DNA of 64,000 nucleotides, from NCBI GenBank assembly GCA_021792795.1, contig JAJYUB010000009.1:29359-93358 (forward strand). Direction: 5' to 3'. Made by a program: the position numbers and the translations under genes. The stretch is from Acidobacteriota bacterium. GTDB lineage: Bacteria; Acidobacteriota; Terriglobia; Terriglobales; Acidobacteriaceae. Below are positions 17,857 through 27,121 of this stretch, in pieces. Numbering within the stretch: the first letter of the stretch is position 1; every line of letters begins with the position of its first letter. The notes beneath the pieces were generated by a model. It had not been told where the DNA came from and made no database searches. It saw only the letters and a list, made by a program, of their open reading frames with translations.

Positions 17857-18774
17857 TCATCGGTTGTGCATGCATTTTTCCGGATGGGCCAGCATCTTCT
17901 CGGCCCTCCTTGCATACTTTCCTTGCGGATTGGTGGTTGCGTAGCTCTTGAAATGCGCCATCGCCTCGCTGGTTTCATTCTCCTTGCAAAGTGCATCGGC
18001 TAGGCCGTATAGCGCGGTATCGTTGGTCGGATCAAACTGTAGCGCATCCTGATAGCGCAAATATCCGCCGCGATAATTTCCATTCTTCATGTACAAATCG
18101 GCAGAATTCAGGTCGTCGTCGACTCGTCCATCCGGGTTTTGATCGCGCGTAAATGAATCCAACTTGGGATGCGTTCCGAGATTGCCCTCTCCCACATCCG
18201 GGTCCGGCAAATGTGCATCGCTGGAACTGTACCCGCCTTTGGAAGAGGAGGTCGAACCGGGCTGCGGAGTTCCAGACCCCCGAAAATTTCCCGTTCCTGC
18301 TGCGCCGTCTTCGTTATCGTCTCCCTTCGCCGCCGCCTTCGATTGCGCCTCGGGAAAAGGGTTGTCTTTAGCCGGTGAGGACTGCCCCGATTTTCGACTC
18401 GGATTTGTTGTCGCGGGCAGTGGAGCGCCTGAATTTGGAGACGAACTATTTTGCATCGGCTCGGTGGACTGCGGAGCGTCCTGCTGCGAATTCCCTTTCG
18501 CCGCGGCCTGCGACTGCGCCATAGGAAACGGATTGCTGGCGGCCGGATCGGTGTCGGGTGTAGATTTGGGTCCGGACTTCGAGGAACTTTGCGACTTCGC
18601 CGTCTTTGTCTGGGGAGAAGACGAGGACTGCGGCGACGGCTTCTTGGCATTTGCCGACGGAGCATCGGGCGGCGGACTCTGGCTGCTCTGTTGCGCCCAT
18701 GCGAGCACGCTTCCAAACAGCAGCACAGCGACCAACGCGGGCACCCTGCGGCGCGACTCTTTTAAACACCCCAT
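17857..18774 (-). CDS. Secreted TPR protein with long Ser/Pro/Gln-rich linker
   Basis: A 305-residue exported protein. ATG 18774, shortly after AGTAGG, starts a signal peptide (RVPALVAVLLFGSVLAWAQ). Residues ~25-190 are a low-complexity, Ser/Pro/Gln/Lys-rich linker that contains a duplicated element, NPFPMAQSQAAAKG and NPFPEAQSKAAAKG. The C-terminal ~100 residues form TPR-like helices (SADLYMKNGNYRGGYLRYQDALQFDP... ALYGLADALCKENETSEAMAHFKSY), related to BamD/YbgF-type envelope proteins. Function unknown; a periplasmic scaffold is plausible. It is divergent from the SET-domain gene, with 111 bases between starts. Confidence 0.75.
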   Translation of the reverse strand: MGCLKESRRRVPALVAVLLFGSVLAWAQQSSQSPPPDAPSANAKKPSPQSSSSPQTKTAKSQSSSKSGPKSTPDTDPAASNPFPMAQSQAAAKGNSQQDAPQSTEPMQNSSSPNSGAPLPATTNPSRKSGQSSPAKDNPFPEAQSKAAAKGDDNEDGAAGTGNFRGSGTPQPGSTSSSKGGYSSSDAHLPDPDVGEGNLGTHPKLDSFTRDQNPDGRVDDDLNSADLYMKNGNYRGGYLRYQDALQFDPTNDTALYGLADALCKENETSEAMAHFKSYATTNPQGKYARRAEKMLAHPEKCMHNR

Positions 18775-18885
18775 ACCTACTATTCTGGACGTTTTCTCGC
18801 CCGTTTGGGTAGGCGAATCGACCCAATCCAGAAAAATTTTCGGTGTCGTGGCTGCTATACTTCTAGTTCTGCTTCCAACATACGT

Positions 18886-19530
18886 ATGGGTCTGATCGTT
18901 CGCTCCTCCGCAATCCACGCCGCCGGTTGTTATACCACCACCCCCATCGCGAAAGGTACTCGCGTCGTGGAATACACTGGCCCTGTAATTGATAAGGAAG
19001 AGGCCGACCGCCGATATGAGGACAAGCCGATCACCTATCTGTTCGGCATTGGCGACGGATCCAAGGTCATCGATGGCCATGGCATCGCCATGTTCATCAA
19101 TCATTCCTGCGATGCGAACTGTGAGACCGAGGAAATCGACGGCCGCGTATGGATCATGGCCATCCGCGACATCGCCGCAGGCGAGGAGCTTTGCTACGAC
19201 TACTGCCTGTACGACGGCGGCGACGAAGACGCCCCTTGCAACTGTGGCGCGAAGAAGTGTCGCGGATCGATGTATTCCGCCGAAGAGCTGCGAAGGCGCA
19301 AGCAGTTGGCGTTAAGACGGGCGAAGGAACAAGCAGCGGTCAAAAAGAAGAAGGTAAAACTCGCCGCGAACAAGAAGAAACGAGTGCAGTCTGGCTCATC
19401 GTCGAGGAATGCCGCGCAACCTGCGAAAACATCGGGAAGAAAGCCGTCGAAGGAGAAGACTTCGCAATCTTCCCAGAGACGAAAACCCGCCGGTACCGGC
19501 AAGACTGCCAAAAAGGCCCGCCGGAAGTAA
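18886..19530 (+). CDS. SET-domain protein-lysine methyltransferase with Lys/Arg-rich tail
   Basis: A 214-residue protein. Residues 1-125 are a compact SET domain: GLIVRSSAIHAAGCYTTTPI, VVEYTGPVI, the SAM/active-site pseudoknot NHSCDANC (72-79) and ELCYDY (101-106), then a post-SET zinc motif CNCGAKKC (118-125). From about residue 135 to the end the chain is a disordered, strongly basic Lys/Arg/Ser/Ala tail resembling eukaryotic histone H1 or bacterial Hc1-like tails. SET enzymes methylate protein lysines; the target in bacteria is unknown and could be ribosomal or nucleoid proteins, with the tail perhaps binding DNA or RNA. It is a stand-alone gene upstream of dnaX. Confidence 0.9.
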   Translation: MGLIVRSSAIHAAGCYTTTPIAKGTRVVEYTGPVIDKEEADRRYEDKPITYLFGIGDGSKVIDGHGIAMFINHSCDANCETEEIDGRVWIMAIRDIAAGEELCYDYCLYDGGDEDAPCNCGAKKCRGSMYSAEELRRRKQLALRRAKEQAAVKKKKVKLAANKKKRVQSGSSSRNAAQPAKTSGRKPSKEKTSQSSQRRKPAGTGKTAKKARRK

Positions 19531-19692
19531 TCCCCGCGGCGCCGCAACAATCGGAAAACGCGCATAGCTGAATCGAAGAAATCCTTGGTCTCGGGCAACG
19601 CGGCGGCTGCATCCTGACGGCCGGCTCAAGCGCTACAATCATAGGACAGGTCAACAGGCCACGCACACCGAAACACTACTATCGACGACCCT

Positions 19693-21762
19693 ATGGCTTA
19701 TCAGGTTTTAGCGCGCAAATACCGTCCCCAGCGCTTCGCAGACGTCATCGGACAAGACCACGTCACGCACACGCTGTTGAATGCCCTGGCACAGGACAGG
19801 ATCGCGCACGGCTACATCTTTAGCGGACATCGCGGCATCGGCAAAACCACTATCGCCCGCATCCTTGCCATGGCGCTGCAATGTCGAACGCATCAGGGGA
19901 CGCCTGAGCGTCCGACGCCGGAGCCTTGCGGCTTGTGCGACGCCTGCACGGAGATTCGCGCTGGCAACGCCATGGACGTCATCGAGATTGACGCGGCCAC
20001 CAATCGCGGCATCGACGAAATTCGCGAGCTGCGCGAAGGCGCCCGCTATAGCCCGGCGCGGGACCGATACAAGATCTACATCCTCGACGAAGCGCATCAG
20101 ATTACGGATGCCGCGTTCAATGCGCTCCTAAAAACGCTGGAGGAGCCGCCGGCGCACGTCATTTTCATGATGGCGACCACGCAGCCGGAAGACATTCCCC
20201 AGACCATCCGTTCACGCAGCCAGCACTTCAGCTTTCATGCGGTCCGTTTTCAGGAAATTGTGGCGCAACTGCGCAGCATCGCGGAAAAGGAATCGGTCGG
20301 CGTCGATGAAGCGGCGTTGTCCCTGCTTGCCGAGGCCGGCGACGGCTCGATGCGCGATGCGCTCTCCATCATGGACCAGGCGATTGCCAGCGCTCCGCTG
20401 GTCAATGGCGCGCACGCCCTGGGAGCGTCGCAGATCCGCTCCCTGATGGGGACCGTTTCGAATCAGGTGTTCGAGAACATGATGGATGCGGTGAAAGAAC
20501 AGAACGCCGCCTCGATGCTGGAACTAGCGGCGCAACTGCTCGACGCGGGAAACAGTCCGCAGCAAATTGCGCGGCAAATGGTGCGCTTCCTGCGCAATTG
20601 CCTGATGGCGCGGCTGGCAGGAACAAATTCTGATCTGCTACAGGTTTCCGACGAAGAGAGAGCGCGCGCGGAGCGGGTGGCAGATGTATTTTCCGAAGAG
20701 GATTTGACGCGCTTTTTGAACTCAATGTTGCGCACCTTCGACGATCTCGGCTATCGGCAGGAGCAGCGGTTTCATCTTGAACTTGGATTGCTGAAGCTGG
20801 TCCACATGCAACGACTGCTGCCGTTGGAAGATTTGTTCCGCCAGCTTTCGCTTCCGCCGGGAGCAGATGGAAGTTCCAGCGCCGCGACGCCGCGATTGAC
20901 GGGAACCAGCGCCGCGCCGAAACATCTGGAGCTTCCCCTGCCGCGGGCCAATGCTTCGTCCGCGACTGCACCGCTCACGGCCCGTTCGTCCGCGCGTGAG
21001 GAGTTCAAGCCACCGGTTTCGCCGCCGAGCGAAACCGCTGCACCCGTAATTGCCGACAGCCATCCGCTCCAGGGAATGTTTGCCAGTTCTCCGGGCTCTT
21101 CGCCTGTCGCGCATGCGGTTGCCGCCTCCAGACCTGCGCCGGTTGCATCCGCGCCGATGCCGCAGCCGGCACAGGCCTCACCTCCTAGACAGGAAAAAGC
21201 GCCATCCGCGACGCCATCCGCGGTCGCTGCTGCTGCGACCGTCCCGGCGATCGCTCAGGCCGAACCGTCTCCAGTGGAAGCCGACATCTCCTCCGTTGAA
21301 ACATTGCCTTCAGCAAGCCAACCCGAGCCCCCACAGGCAACCTCCGCGCCCGATGTAGAACCCTTGCACGCTGCGATGAGCCATGCGCTGGTCCGGGGAG
21401 GACATGAAACCGCCGGGTACCTGCTCGAAGCTGGAACCTGCGAATGGAGTGGCAACGAATTGCGGGTTCGCGTCGGTGCCTCCAAAACGCTGTTTGAGAT
21501 GACGTATCCGTCACAGGCGCAACAGATTGTGCGGGAGGCCTTTCGGCAAATTGCCGGCCCAGGCCGCACGGTACGGTTGGAACCCGGCGATTCGTCGCCA
21601 GCCAATGGGAAAAAAACCAGGGCGAAAGCAATGCCTGTCCCAGTAACCGATGGCGAAACGCGCCCCCAGGACCATCCCCTGATTCGCCACGCACTGCAAC
21701 TTTTTTCTGCGGAAGTTCGCAGCGTTGTTTCTCTACGCGATCCGCAAGCGCCGAAAACTTAA
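19693..21762 (+). CDS. dnaX: DNA polymerase III subunit gamma/tau
   Basis: ATPase of the clamp loader, which opens the beta clamp at the replication fork. The 689-residue chain starts MAYQVLARKYRPQRFADVIGQ and has Walker A (SGHRGIGKTT), a zinc module (CGLCDAC with an upstream Cys), Walker B (IYILDEAHQI) and the sensor region TRSRSQHFSF-like TIRSRSQHFSF. Residues ~360-600 are a Pro/Ala/Ser-rich linker, and the end is a short tau-like C-terminal domain. It is followed after 15 bases by ybaB and then recR, the classic dnaX-ybaB-recR operon. Seven consecutive A residues near the 3' end do not look like a gamma-producing frameshift. Confidence 0.96.
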   Translation: MAYQVLARKYRPQRFADVIGQDHVTHTLLNALAQDRIAHGYIFSGHRGIGKTTIARILAMALQCRTHQGTPERPTPEPCGLCDACTEIRAGNAMDVIEIDAATNRGIDEIRELREGARYSPARDRYKIYILDEAHQITDAAFNALLKTLEEPPAHVIFMMATTQPEDIPQTIRSRSQHFSFHAVRFQEIVAQLRSIAEKESVGVDEAALSLLAEAGDGSMRDALSIMDQAIASAPLVNGAHALGASQIRSLMGTVSNQVFENMMDAVKEQNAASMLELAAQLLDAGNSPQQIARQMVRFLRNCLMARLAGTNSDLLQVSDEERARAERVADVFSEEDLTRFLNSMLRTFDDLGYRQEQRFHLELGLLKLVHMQRLLPLEDLFRQLSLPPGADGSSSAATPRLTGTSAAPKHLELPLPRANASSATAPLTARSSAREEFKPPVSPPSETAAPVIADSHPLQGMFASSPGSSPVAHAVAASRPAPVASAPMPQPAQASPPRQEKAPSATPSAVAAAATVPAIAQAEPSPVEADISSVETLPSASQPEPPQATSAPDVEPLHAAMSHALVRGGHETAGYLLEAGTCEWSGNELRVRVGASKTLFEMTYPSQAQQIVREAFRQIAGPGRTVRLEPGDSSPANGKKTRAKAMPVPVTDGETRPQDHPLIRHALQLFSAEVRSVVSLRDPQAPKT

Positions 21763-21777
21763 CTGGAAGGGCTCCCG

Positions 21778-22116
21778 ATGGACATGGACAAAATTAAGGA
21801 AATGATGGGCCAGGCACAACAGATGCAGCAGCAGATGGAACAGACCATGGCCCAGATTCAGGTGGAAGGCTCAGCGGGCGGCGGCGCGATTACCGTGCGG
21901 ATGAATGGCAAGAAGCAGGTGCTGGCGGTGCAGGTTGACCCATCGGCAGCCGCGGTCGGCACCGGCCCTGGAGACAGTACGGCGGACTTGGAGATGCTGC
22001 AGGACTTGATTGCCGCAGCAGTCAACGATGCTGGGCGCCGGGTCGATGAAGCGCTGCAAGGAAAGCTTTCTGGAATGCTCGGGGGCATGGAGTGGATGCG
22101 GATGCTGGGCCACTAA
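21778..22116 (+). CDS. ybaB: YbaB/EbfC nucleoid-associated protein
   Basis: A 112-residue member of the YbaB/EbfC family of small dimeric DNA-binding proteins. It begins MDMDKIKEMMGQAQQMQQQMEQTMAQ, a Met/Gln-rich helix, followed by the conserved sheet GSAGGGAITVRMNGKKQVLAVQVDP and a C-terminal helix with DLIAAAVNDAGRRVDEA. The family binds DNA with little sequence preference and is nearly always encoded between dnaX and recR, as here. The Shine-Dalgarno-like GGAAGGG lies before the start. Confidence 0.95.
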   Translation: MDMDKIKEMMGQAQQMQQQMEQTMAQIQVEGSAGGGAITVRMNGKKQVLAVQVDPSAAAVGTGPGDSTADLEMLQDLIAAAVNDAGRRVDEALQGKLSGMLGGMEWMRMLGH

Positions 22117-22188
22117 GTTTACCCAAGCAGCGGAGGTAAAAGTTACGTGCTCTCGATCAACTTCCCACTTCATTTCTAAGGAAAAACA

Positions 22189-22788
22189 GTGTCACGCTTC
22201 GCGCAACCGCTCACCCAATTGATTGACGAATTGTCGAAACTGCCAGGAATTGGCAGAAAGTCGGCCCAACGGCTTGCGTTCCATATTCTGCGCGCGACGG
22301 AACAAGATGCTTTTGCGTTGGCTGACGCGATCCGGGACCTGAAAGCCCAGCTTCATTTGTGCTCGATCTGTCACAACATTACGGATGTCGATCCATGTCA
22401 GTTCTGCAGCAATCCGTCGCGGAATCAGGCCATTATTTGCGTTGTGGAAGAGCCATCGAACATCGCCAGTATCGAGAGGACCAAGCACTTCAACGGCGCC
22501 TACCATGTGTTGCATGGAACGCTATCGCCATTGAACGGAATTGGTCCGGACCAGCTTCGCATCGATAGCCTCGTGGAGCGTGTTCAAGCGGGGTCGCTGC
22601 AGGAGGTCATTCTGGCCACGAATCCCACCGTTGAAGGCGAGGCCACCGCCGGATATCTGCTGCAGTTGCTGCGCGGGACGCCTGTCCGTATTACCAGAAT
22701 CGCCACCGGCATTCCGGCGGGGGCCGATATCGAATATGCGGATGAAGTGACCATGACGCGGGCCATGGAAGGCCGCAGGGAACTCTGA
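22189..22788 (+). CDS. recR: Recombination mediator protein RecR
   Basis: Works with RecO (and RecF) to load RecA on gapped single-stranded DNA. The 199-residue protein has the N-terminal helix-hairpin-helix KLPGIGRKSAQRLAFHIL, the zinc finger CSICHNITDVDPCQFC, and a Toprim domain (CVVEEPSNIASIE and VILATNPTVEGEATAGYL), ending with the Walker-B-like region of RecR (ITRIATGIPAGADIEYADEVTMTRA). Start is GTG at 22189, 72 bases after ybaB. Length and order are standard. Confidence 0.96.
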   Translation: MSRFAQPLTQLIDELSKLPGIGRKSAQRLAFHILRATEQDAFALADAIRDLKAQLHLCSICHNITDVDPCQFCSNPSRNQAIICVVEEPSNIASIERTKHFNGAYHVLHGTLSPLNGIGPDQLRIDSLVERVQAGSLQEVILATNPTVEGEATAGYLLQLLRGTPVRITRIATGIPAGADIEYADEVTMTRAMEGRREL

Positions 22789-22797
22789 CGCGATTCC

Positions 22798-22828
22798 CAT
22801 GCGGCGGACGCGTCAATTCCGCCGCATG
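22798..22828. terminator. Strong hairpin after recR (terminator-like, no T tract)
   Basis: A perfect 11-bp GC-rich inverted repeat (CATGCGGCGGA, 22798-22808, and its complement 22818-22828) with a 9-base loop between the convergent recR and receiver-domain genes. No T-run follows on either strand, so it may act as a mRNA 3' stabiliser or Rho-assisted terminator rather than a classical intrinsic terminator. Confidence 0.5.
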
Positions 22829-22879
22829 TTCGAAAATCAATCATTACAGGGAAACTTTCTGTGCGCTGAAGCCGTTCTG

Positions 22880-23254
22880 CTATGAGCGCAAGTGCATCAG
22901 CAGGTCCTGCGGATGCACGGGCTTGGCGAGAATTTCAAACTCGTGGCCCTGGGTTCTCGCTTTCTCCAACAGATCGGCCGTCGCTGCCTGGCCGGAAAAC
23001 AGGAGGATCTTGCACTTCGGCAGCAATCTGCGGATCTGGATGGCCGCATCGATGCCGTTCATGTCATTCATAATGACATCGCTGATGATCATTTCCGGCT
23101 GCATGGACTGGGCCAGTTCGACAGCCATTTCTCCACTATAAACAGCCGTCGCTTCAAAGCCGTTCCGATTCAGGATAATGACCAGCGTATCGGCAATTAC
23201 GCGCTCATCATCGACCACCAATATCTTTGGCTTCACAAAAACTCTCTCTTGCAT
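22880..23254 (-). CDS. Single-domain response regulator (CheY-like receiver)
   Basis: A 124-residue receiver domain with no output domain. The acidic pocket (VVDDE, Asp15/Asp16), the phosphoacceptor Asp59 in MIISDVIMND, the Ser of LLFSGQ and Lys of ILAKPVHP are all present, so it should be phosphorylatable. No histidine kinase is adjacent, so it is an orphan. It probably passes a phosphoryl signal by protein-protein contact; the partner is unknown. It is convergent with recR. Confidence 0.9.
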   Translation of the reverse strand: MQERVFVKPKILVVDDERVIADTLVIILNRNGFEATAVYSGEMAVELAQSMQPEMIISDVIMNDMNGIDAAIQIRRLLPKCKILLFSGQAATADLLEKARTQGHEFEILAKPVHPQDLLMHLRS

Positions 23255-23502
23255 CTCAAGATTTCGTAGACCTTACCGAGGAATGCTTTGGATCGTCGAT
23301 CTATGCGAAGTGTACCCCAATCCAGGAAACTTCGTCTGCAACTCTTCCTACAGCAATTGGACGAATGACAGGCCACAACGGGCCGATAAATCAGAAGCCA
23401 AAGCGTAACATGCCGGGCACCAGAAATCCAAAACTCCAGGAAATAAAGTCTTCGCCAGCTTGAAAATAAATCTCCGTCTCGGCGGAATAGGCTTCCGCCC
23501 AT
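23255..23502. other. Intergenic region, no gene seen
   Basis: About 250 bases upstream of the receiver-domain gene and downstream of the sialidase-like gene. I see no convincing coding frame, tRNA or repeat; it should contain the promoter of the receiver gene. Confidence 0.5.
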
Positions 23503-24936
23503 TTACTGTTTCTGGGATGTGGACCCAGCAAAATCCGCAACTCCTACCCGAACGATCGTGTGATCGTTCGCATGGCCCTCCTTGTCCTTGTCGGAGGAAT
23601 TTTTCGGCTCTCCGGGCGTCTTCTTTTTTGCCGGGGTATCTTCCGCCCAGGCGCCGTAGACCCGGTTGTTGAAGGAAGCAATGCCGCTGTAATCTCCCAT
23701 AAAATCCTGCTCGGATGCAACAAACGGTGTCTGACTCCACGCGTAGTTCTGAAACGTCTGTCCGCCGTCGGTTGAACGCGCCAGCGTGACCAGCGTCTTG
23801 TGGTTCTCCGGGTCTGCCCGCCTGTCATAGAAAAGTATTGAAATGGCCCCGGTCGCCGGATCCACGGCGAGCCACTGGAAGAACTGGTCGGCGCCATCGT
23901 GGATCGAGTCATTATTCACCCGTACCGGCGCACTCCACTTTCTGCCTCCGTCCACCGATCGCGCACAAAACACGTCGATATCTCCGTTGCGATAATCGCT
24001 CCAGGTGACGTACAGGTGCGCATGTTTGTGGTCGCCGCTGCGCGCATCGACTGCAATCTGAGGAAACCCGTTGCCGCGATCGAAATCCTGGGCCGCGAAC
24101 ATCATGGGCGCAGCATGAAGAATGTTCTTCACTCGCGCAAACGTTCGGCCGCCATCACGCGACGCAGTGAACTGGATGTTGTCCCCTGCCGACCACACCG
24201 CGTACAGTGTAGAGTCTGCGCCAACCGCCCCGTCGAACCCCTCCAGCGCGCCATTGTCATCGCGCGGCAATCCAGGCGTCTGATCGATCTCCATGGGCGT
24301 CGACCAGGTTTTTCCGTCGTCGGTGGAACGCGACAGCACCATGCGCGAGTCGACCAGACTCCAGCGCGTCCAGGCGATATACAGATTGCCCGCATACTTG
24401 CCATGCGATATATCCGCCACGATGTACGGTTTGTCCTCGAACGGGATTCCCGGCTGCTGCGGTTGCAGCGAAACCGTAATCGGAGCGGCTTCCCAGGTCT
24501 TGCCGCCGTCGAGCGATCGGCGAATCAAGACCGCATTCGTCTTGGTCGCGTGGCCCCAGTAATTGAACGTTCCCAGCTTGTCGAAGGCAATGGAACAAAG
24601 GATGGCGTGGCCTTGATTGTCGTAGGTCACGGAAACATCGCCAGAGACCTTGAACTCTTTCGGCGTGGTATTCGCGGCGTGTTCCCAATGCTCGCCCGCG
24701 TCCGTGGAGTAGGCAATGCTCGCCTGATTCTGGTAGGCCACTACCACTTGCTGCGGATTGATAGGGTTCACCGCGACCGAGGGCTCGCTGAAATAACCAG
24801 GCGCCGTCAACGTCGTCACCTGGGCCTGTGGGGCGCGCGGCAACGCGGCTTGGGTTTGCGAATACGCCGGGATGGCGAGCAACAGAACAGCGACGACGGG
24901 CACTCCAAGGCGGGGAAAAAGAGAAAGATTCTTCAT
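23503..24936 (-). CDS. Secreted BNR-repeat (sialidase-like) protein
   Basis: A 477-residue exported protein with an N-terminal signal peptide (RLGVPVVAVLLLAIPAYSQ). It contains at least six Asp-box/BNR motifs (S-x-D-x-G-x-T/K-W/F): STDAGEHW, SLDGGKTW, STDDGKTW, SRDGGRTF, SVDGGRKW and STDGGQTF, evenly spaced along a six-bladed beta-propeller. This is the fold of exo-sialidases, but a sialidase Arg triad cannot be confirmed by eye, so it may be another propeller glycosidase or a binding protein. The C-terminal ~30 residues are charged and low complexity. Confidence 0.8.
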   Translation of the reverse strand: MKNLSLFPRLGVPVVAVLLLAIPAYSQTQAALPRAPQAQVTTLTAPGYFSEPSVAVNPINPQQVVVAYQNQASIAYSTDAGEHWEHAANTTPKEFKVSGDVSVTYDNQGHAILCSIAFDKLGTFNYWGHATKTNAVLIRRSLDGGKTWEAAPITVSLQPQQPGIPFEDKPYIVADISHGKYAGNLYIAWTRWSLVDSRMVLSRSTDDGKTWSTPMEIDQTPGLPRDDNGALEGFDGAVGADSTLYAVWSAGDNIQFTASRDGGRTFARVKNILHAAPMMFAAQDFDRGNGFPQIAVDARSGDHKHAHLYVTWSDYRNGDIDVFCARSVDGGRKWSAPVRVNNDSIHDGADQFFQWLAVDPATGAISILFYDRRADPENHKTLVTLARSTDGGQTFQNYAWSQTPFVASEQDFMGDYSGIASFNNRVYGAWAEDTPAKKKTPGEPKNSSDKDKEGHANDHTIVRVGVADFAGSTSQKQ

Positions 24937-25200
24937 GGCCCTCTCGAATCAAAGCTCAAGCATCACAATATCGTATCTGCGCGAAATCAGCATTCAACTT
25001 GGGCAAACTCCTCCGCGCACCAAACCGCGATGACGGATTGCTCAATGGTACGCATTGGGATTTTTCCGGCCCGAGAACGGTCACGCGGCTAAAACAAATA
25101 AAAGATGGCGATGGCGACACCGCCGGCGCGGCTTGAATCCTGCCGACGGTTTCAGCTTGGTATGGTTACAAGCGCATTCGCTGGCATTTACACTCAACCC

Positions 25201-27117
25201 ATGCCTCTCGCAACGCGATTGTCTCCTGTTTCCCGTCGTACTGGTTGCCGTCGTCCATTCCTCCCGTGGCTCATCACGCTTGGCGTGTGCCTGCTGCTTC
25301 CCTGCGCCGTCTGGTCGCAATCCTTCAAGGCGAAGGATCTTGGACCTGCGCCGCAACTACAGACCAATACACTGCAGGATCGAACCGCGCAGCTGAACCT
25401 GATCTTTCATGACTATTGGGAAGAGACGCTGAAACACTCGCCGGAAATGGCTTCGACGATCGGCGATCAGCGCTACGACGATCAGCTTTCCGACTATTCC
25501 GCCGAAGCCTACAACGACTCGCTGGCGCGCGGCGAACGCTTCATCGAGCGGCTCGGCACAGTCGACACTACCGGGATGAGCGACCAGGAACGGCTCAGCA
25601 AGCGGCTGCTTGTGCATGACTTGGTCGATCGGCAGGAATCGGCGGTCTGCGAACCCTGGCAGACTCCGGTGAACCAGTTTTCCGGGATTCAAGTGGACCT
25701 GCCCATGCTGGCCGGCTTGCTCTCCTTCACTTCCGCAGACGACTATGACCACTACATTGCGCGGCTGCACAAGGTGCCTGCTGCCATTCTTCAGATCAGC
25801 ACGGACATGATGCTGGGCGAAGAAGCCGGCCGCAGCGAACCGCAGTTCATTATGCGGAAAGTACTGACGCAGGTGAATGCTCTCGCCACTGGAAGACCGC
25901 AAGATTCTCCGTTTGCCAGCCCGCTACAGCGCTTTCCCGCCAGTATGTCCGCGCAAGATCGCGCCCAAATTCGCACCGCGTTGCTGACCGCCATCCACAC
26001 CCAGGTGCAACCCGCATTCGGCCACTTCGCCAAATACCTCGCCGCGCAATATATTCCCGACGCGCGCAAGAATGATGGCATCTGGGCCACAAAAAACGGG
26101 GACGCATGCTATGCCTACCTGATCCAGAGCTATACCACCACGGACCTGACGCCGGAGCAGGTCCACCAGATGGGTGTGGCGGATGTAGCGCGGATCGAGC
26201 CGCAACTGCTGGCCGTGGTGCACCAGCTTGGCTACAATGACCTGCGCAGTTTTCACGAAGCGCTGCTCAGCAATCCCAAGGAGCACGCGCAATCGGGCGC
26301 GCAGCTCATCGGCTTATACCAGCACTATGTGGACCAAATGGAACCGAAGCTGCCCGACCTGGTGACCAAGCTGCCGAGCGCGCCGCTGAAAGTTGTTCCC
26401 ATGCCCAGCTTCGGCTCCGCCGACCAGGTCCCCGCGGACTATCAACCGGGCACGCCCGATGGTTCTCGTCCCGGAGAAATCCGCGTGAACACCACCGACG
26501 CCACCAGTCGCCTGCTGCCCCAGGTAGAGGCGATTGCCTATCATGAAGGCGTCCCTGGCCATCATCTGCAAATTTCCTTGGCGCAGGAACAGACCGGGAT
26601 TCCAGAATTTCGCCGCTTTGAAATGTACACAGCGTTCGTCGAGGGATGGGCTTTCTACAGCGAACAACTGGGGAAAGAAGTCGGCTTCTATCGAGACCCG
26701 TACAGCGAGTACGGCATGTTGGAAAATCAGATGTGGCGCGCCGTTCGCCTGGTTGTCGACACCGGCGTTCACTATAAGCATTGGACACGCGAGGAGATGG
26801 TGCAATACTTCCACGACCACACCGCGATGGATGACATTACCATCCAGGAAGAGGTGGATCGCTACATCGCGTGGCCTGGCCAGGCGCTAGGGTACGACAT
26901 GGGCCGGTTGAAAATCCTGGAGCTGCGCACAGAGGCACAGAAAGCGCTCGGCAAGAATTTCAATCTTCGCGCATTCCATGATGAAGCGCTCGACTCCGGA
27001 GCTTTACCTCTCGATATTCTGCAGCAGCGCATCGAGGAATGGATCAAGCAACAACAAAAATCCGCGGTCCACGCTGCAACGCAAGTGAACTCCAGTCGAA
27101 CGACGGAAGGAAACTAG
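25201..27117 (+). CDS. DUF885 family exported protein (putative metallopeptidase-like)
   Basis: A 638-residue protein. I chose ATG 25201, which opens a signal peptide (RPFLPWLITLGVCLLLPCAVWSQ); the frame is open from 25105. The core is the DUF885 family: LNLIFHDYWEETLKHSPEMASTIGDQRYDDQL at the start of the mature chain, SARLHKVP-like helices, and the conserved metal-ligand-like AYHEGVPGHHLQ at about 446-457, followed by FVEGWAFYSEQLG. The family is widespread in soil bacteria, is regarded as a peptidase-like group and is poorly characterised. proC follows four bases later, so they are probably cotranscribed. Confidence 0.85.
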   Translation: MPLATRLSPVSRRTGCRRPFLPWLITLGVCLLLPCAVWSQSFKAKDLGPAPQLQTNTLQDRTAQLNLIFHDYWEETLKHSPEMASTIGDQRYDDQLSDYSAEAYNDSLARGERFIERLGTVDTTGMSDQERLSKRLLVHDLVDRQESAVCEPWQTPVNQFSGIQVDLPMLAGLLSFTSADDYDHYIARLHKVPAAILQISTDMMLGEEAGRSEPQFIMRKVLTQVNALATGRPQDSPFASPLQRFPASMSAQDRAQIRTALLTAIHTQVQPAFGHFAKYLAAQYIPDARKNDGIWATKNGDACYAYLIQSYTTTDLTPEQVHQMGVADVARIEPQLLAVVHQLGYNDLRSFHEALLSNPKEHAQSGAQLIGLYQHYVDQMEPKLPDLVTKLPSAPLKVVPMPSFGSADQVPADYQPGTPDGSRPGEIRVNTTDATSRLLPQVEAIAYHEGVPGHHLQISLAQEQTGIPEFRRFEMYTAFVEGWAFYSEQLGKEVGFYRDPYSEYGMLENQMWRAVRLVVDTGVHYKHWTREEMVQYFHDHTAMDDITIQEEVDRYIAWPGQALGYDMGRLKILELRTEAQKALGKNFNLRAFHDEALDSGALPLDILQQRIEEWIKQQQKSAVHAATQVNSSRTTEGN

Positions 27118-27121
27118 TTTG

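Noticed and set aside
19531..19692. Signal recognition particle RNA gene before dnaX (common in some bacteria)
   Set aside because: No GGAAG/GCAGCCAAGG-like loop or long stem could be found in this interval.
21610..21616. Run of seven A residues in dnaX that might produce a gamma subunit by -1 frameshift
   Set aside because: It lies close to the 3' end, after the whole tau region; a -1 shift stops within about a dozen codons and removes only ~40 residues, unlike known gamma sites.
23899..25092. 397-residue + strand ORF
   Set aside because: Antisense to the BNR propeller gene, Arg-rich with no domain features; a shadow frame.
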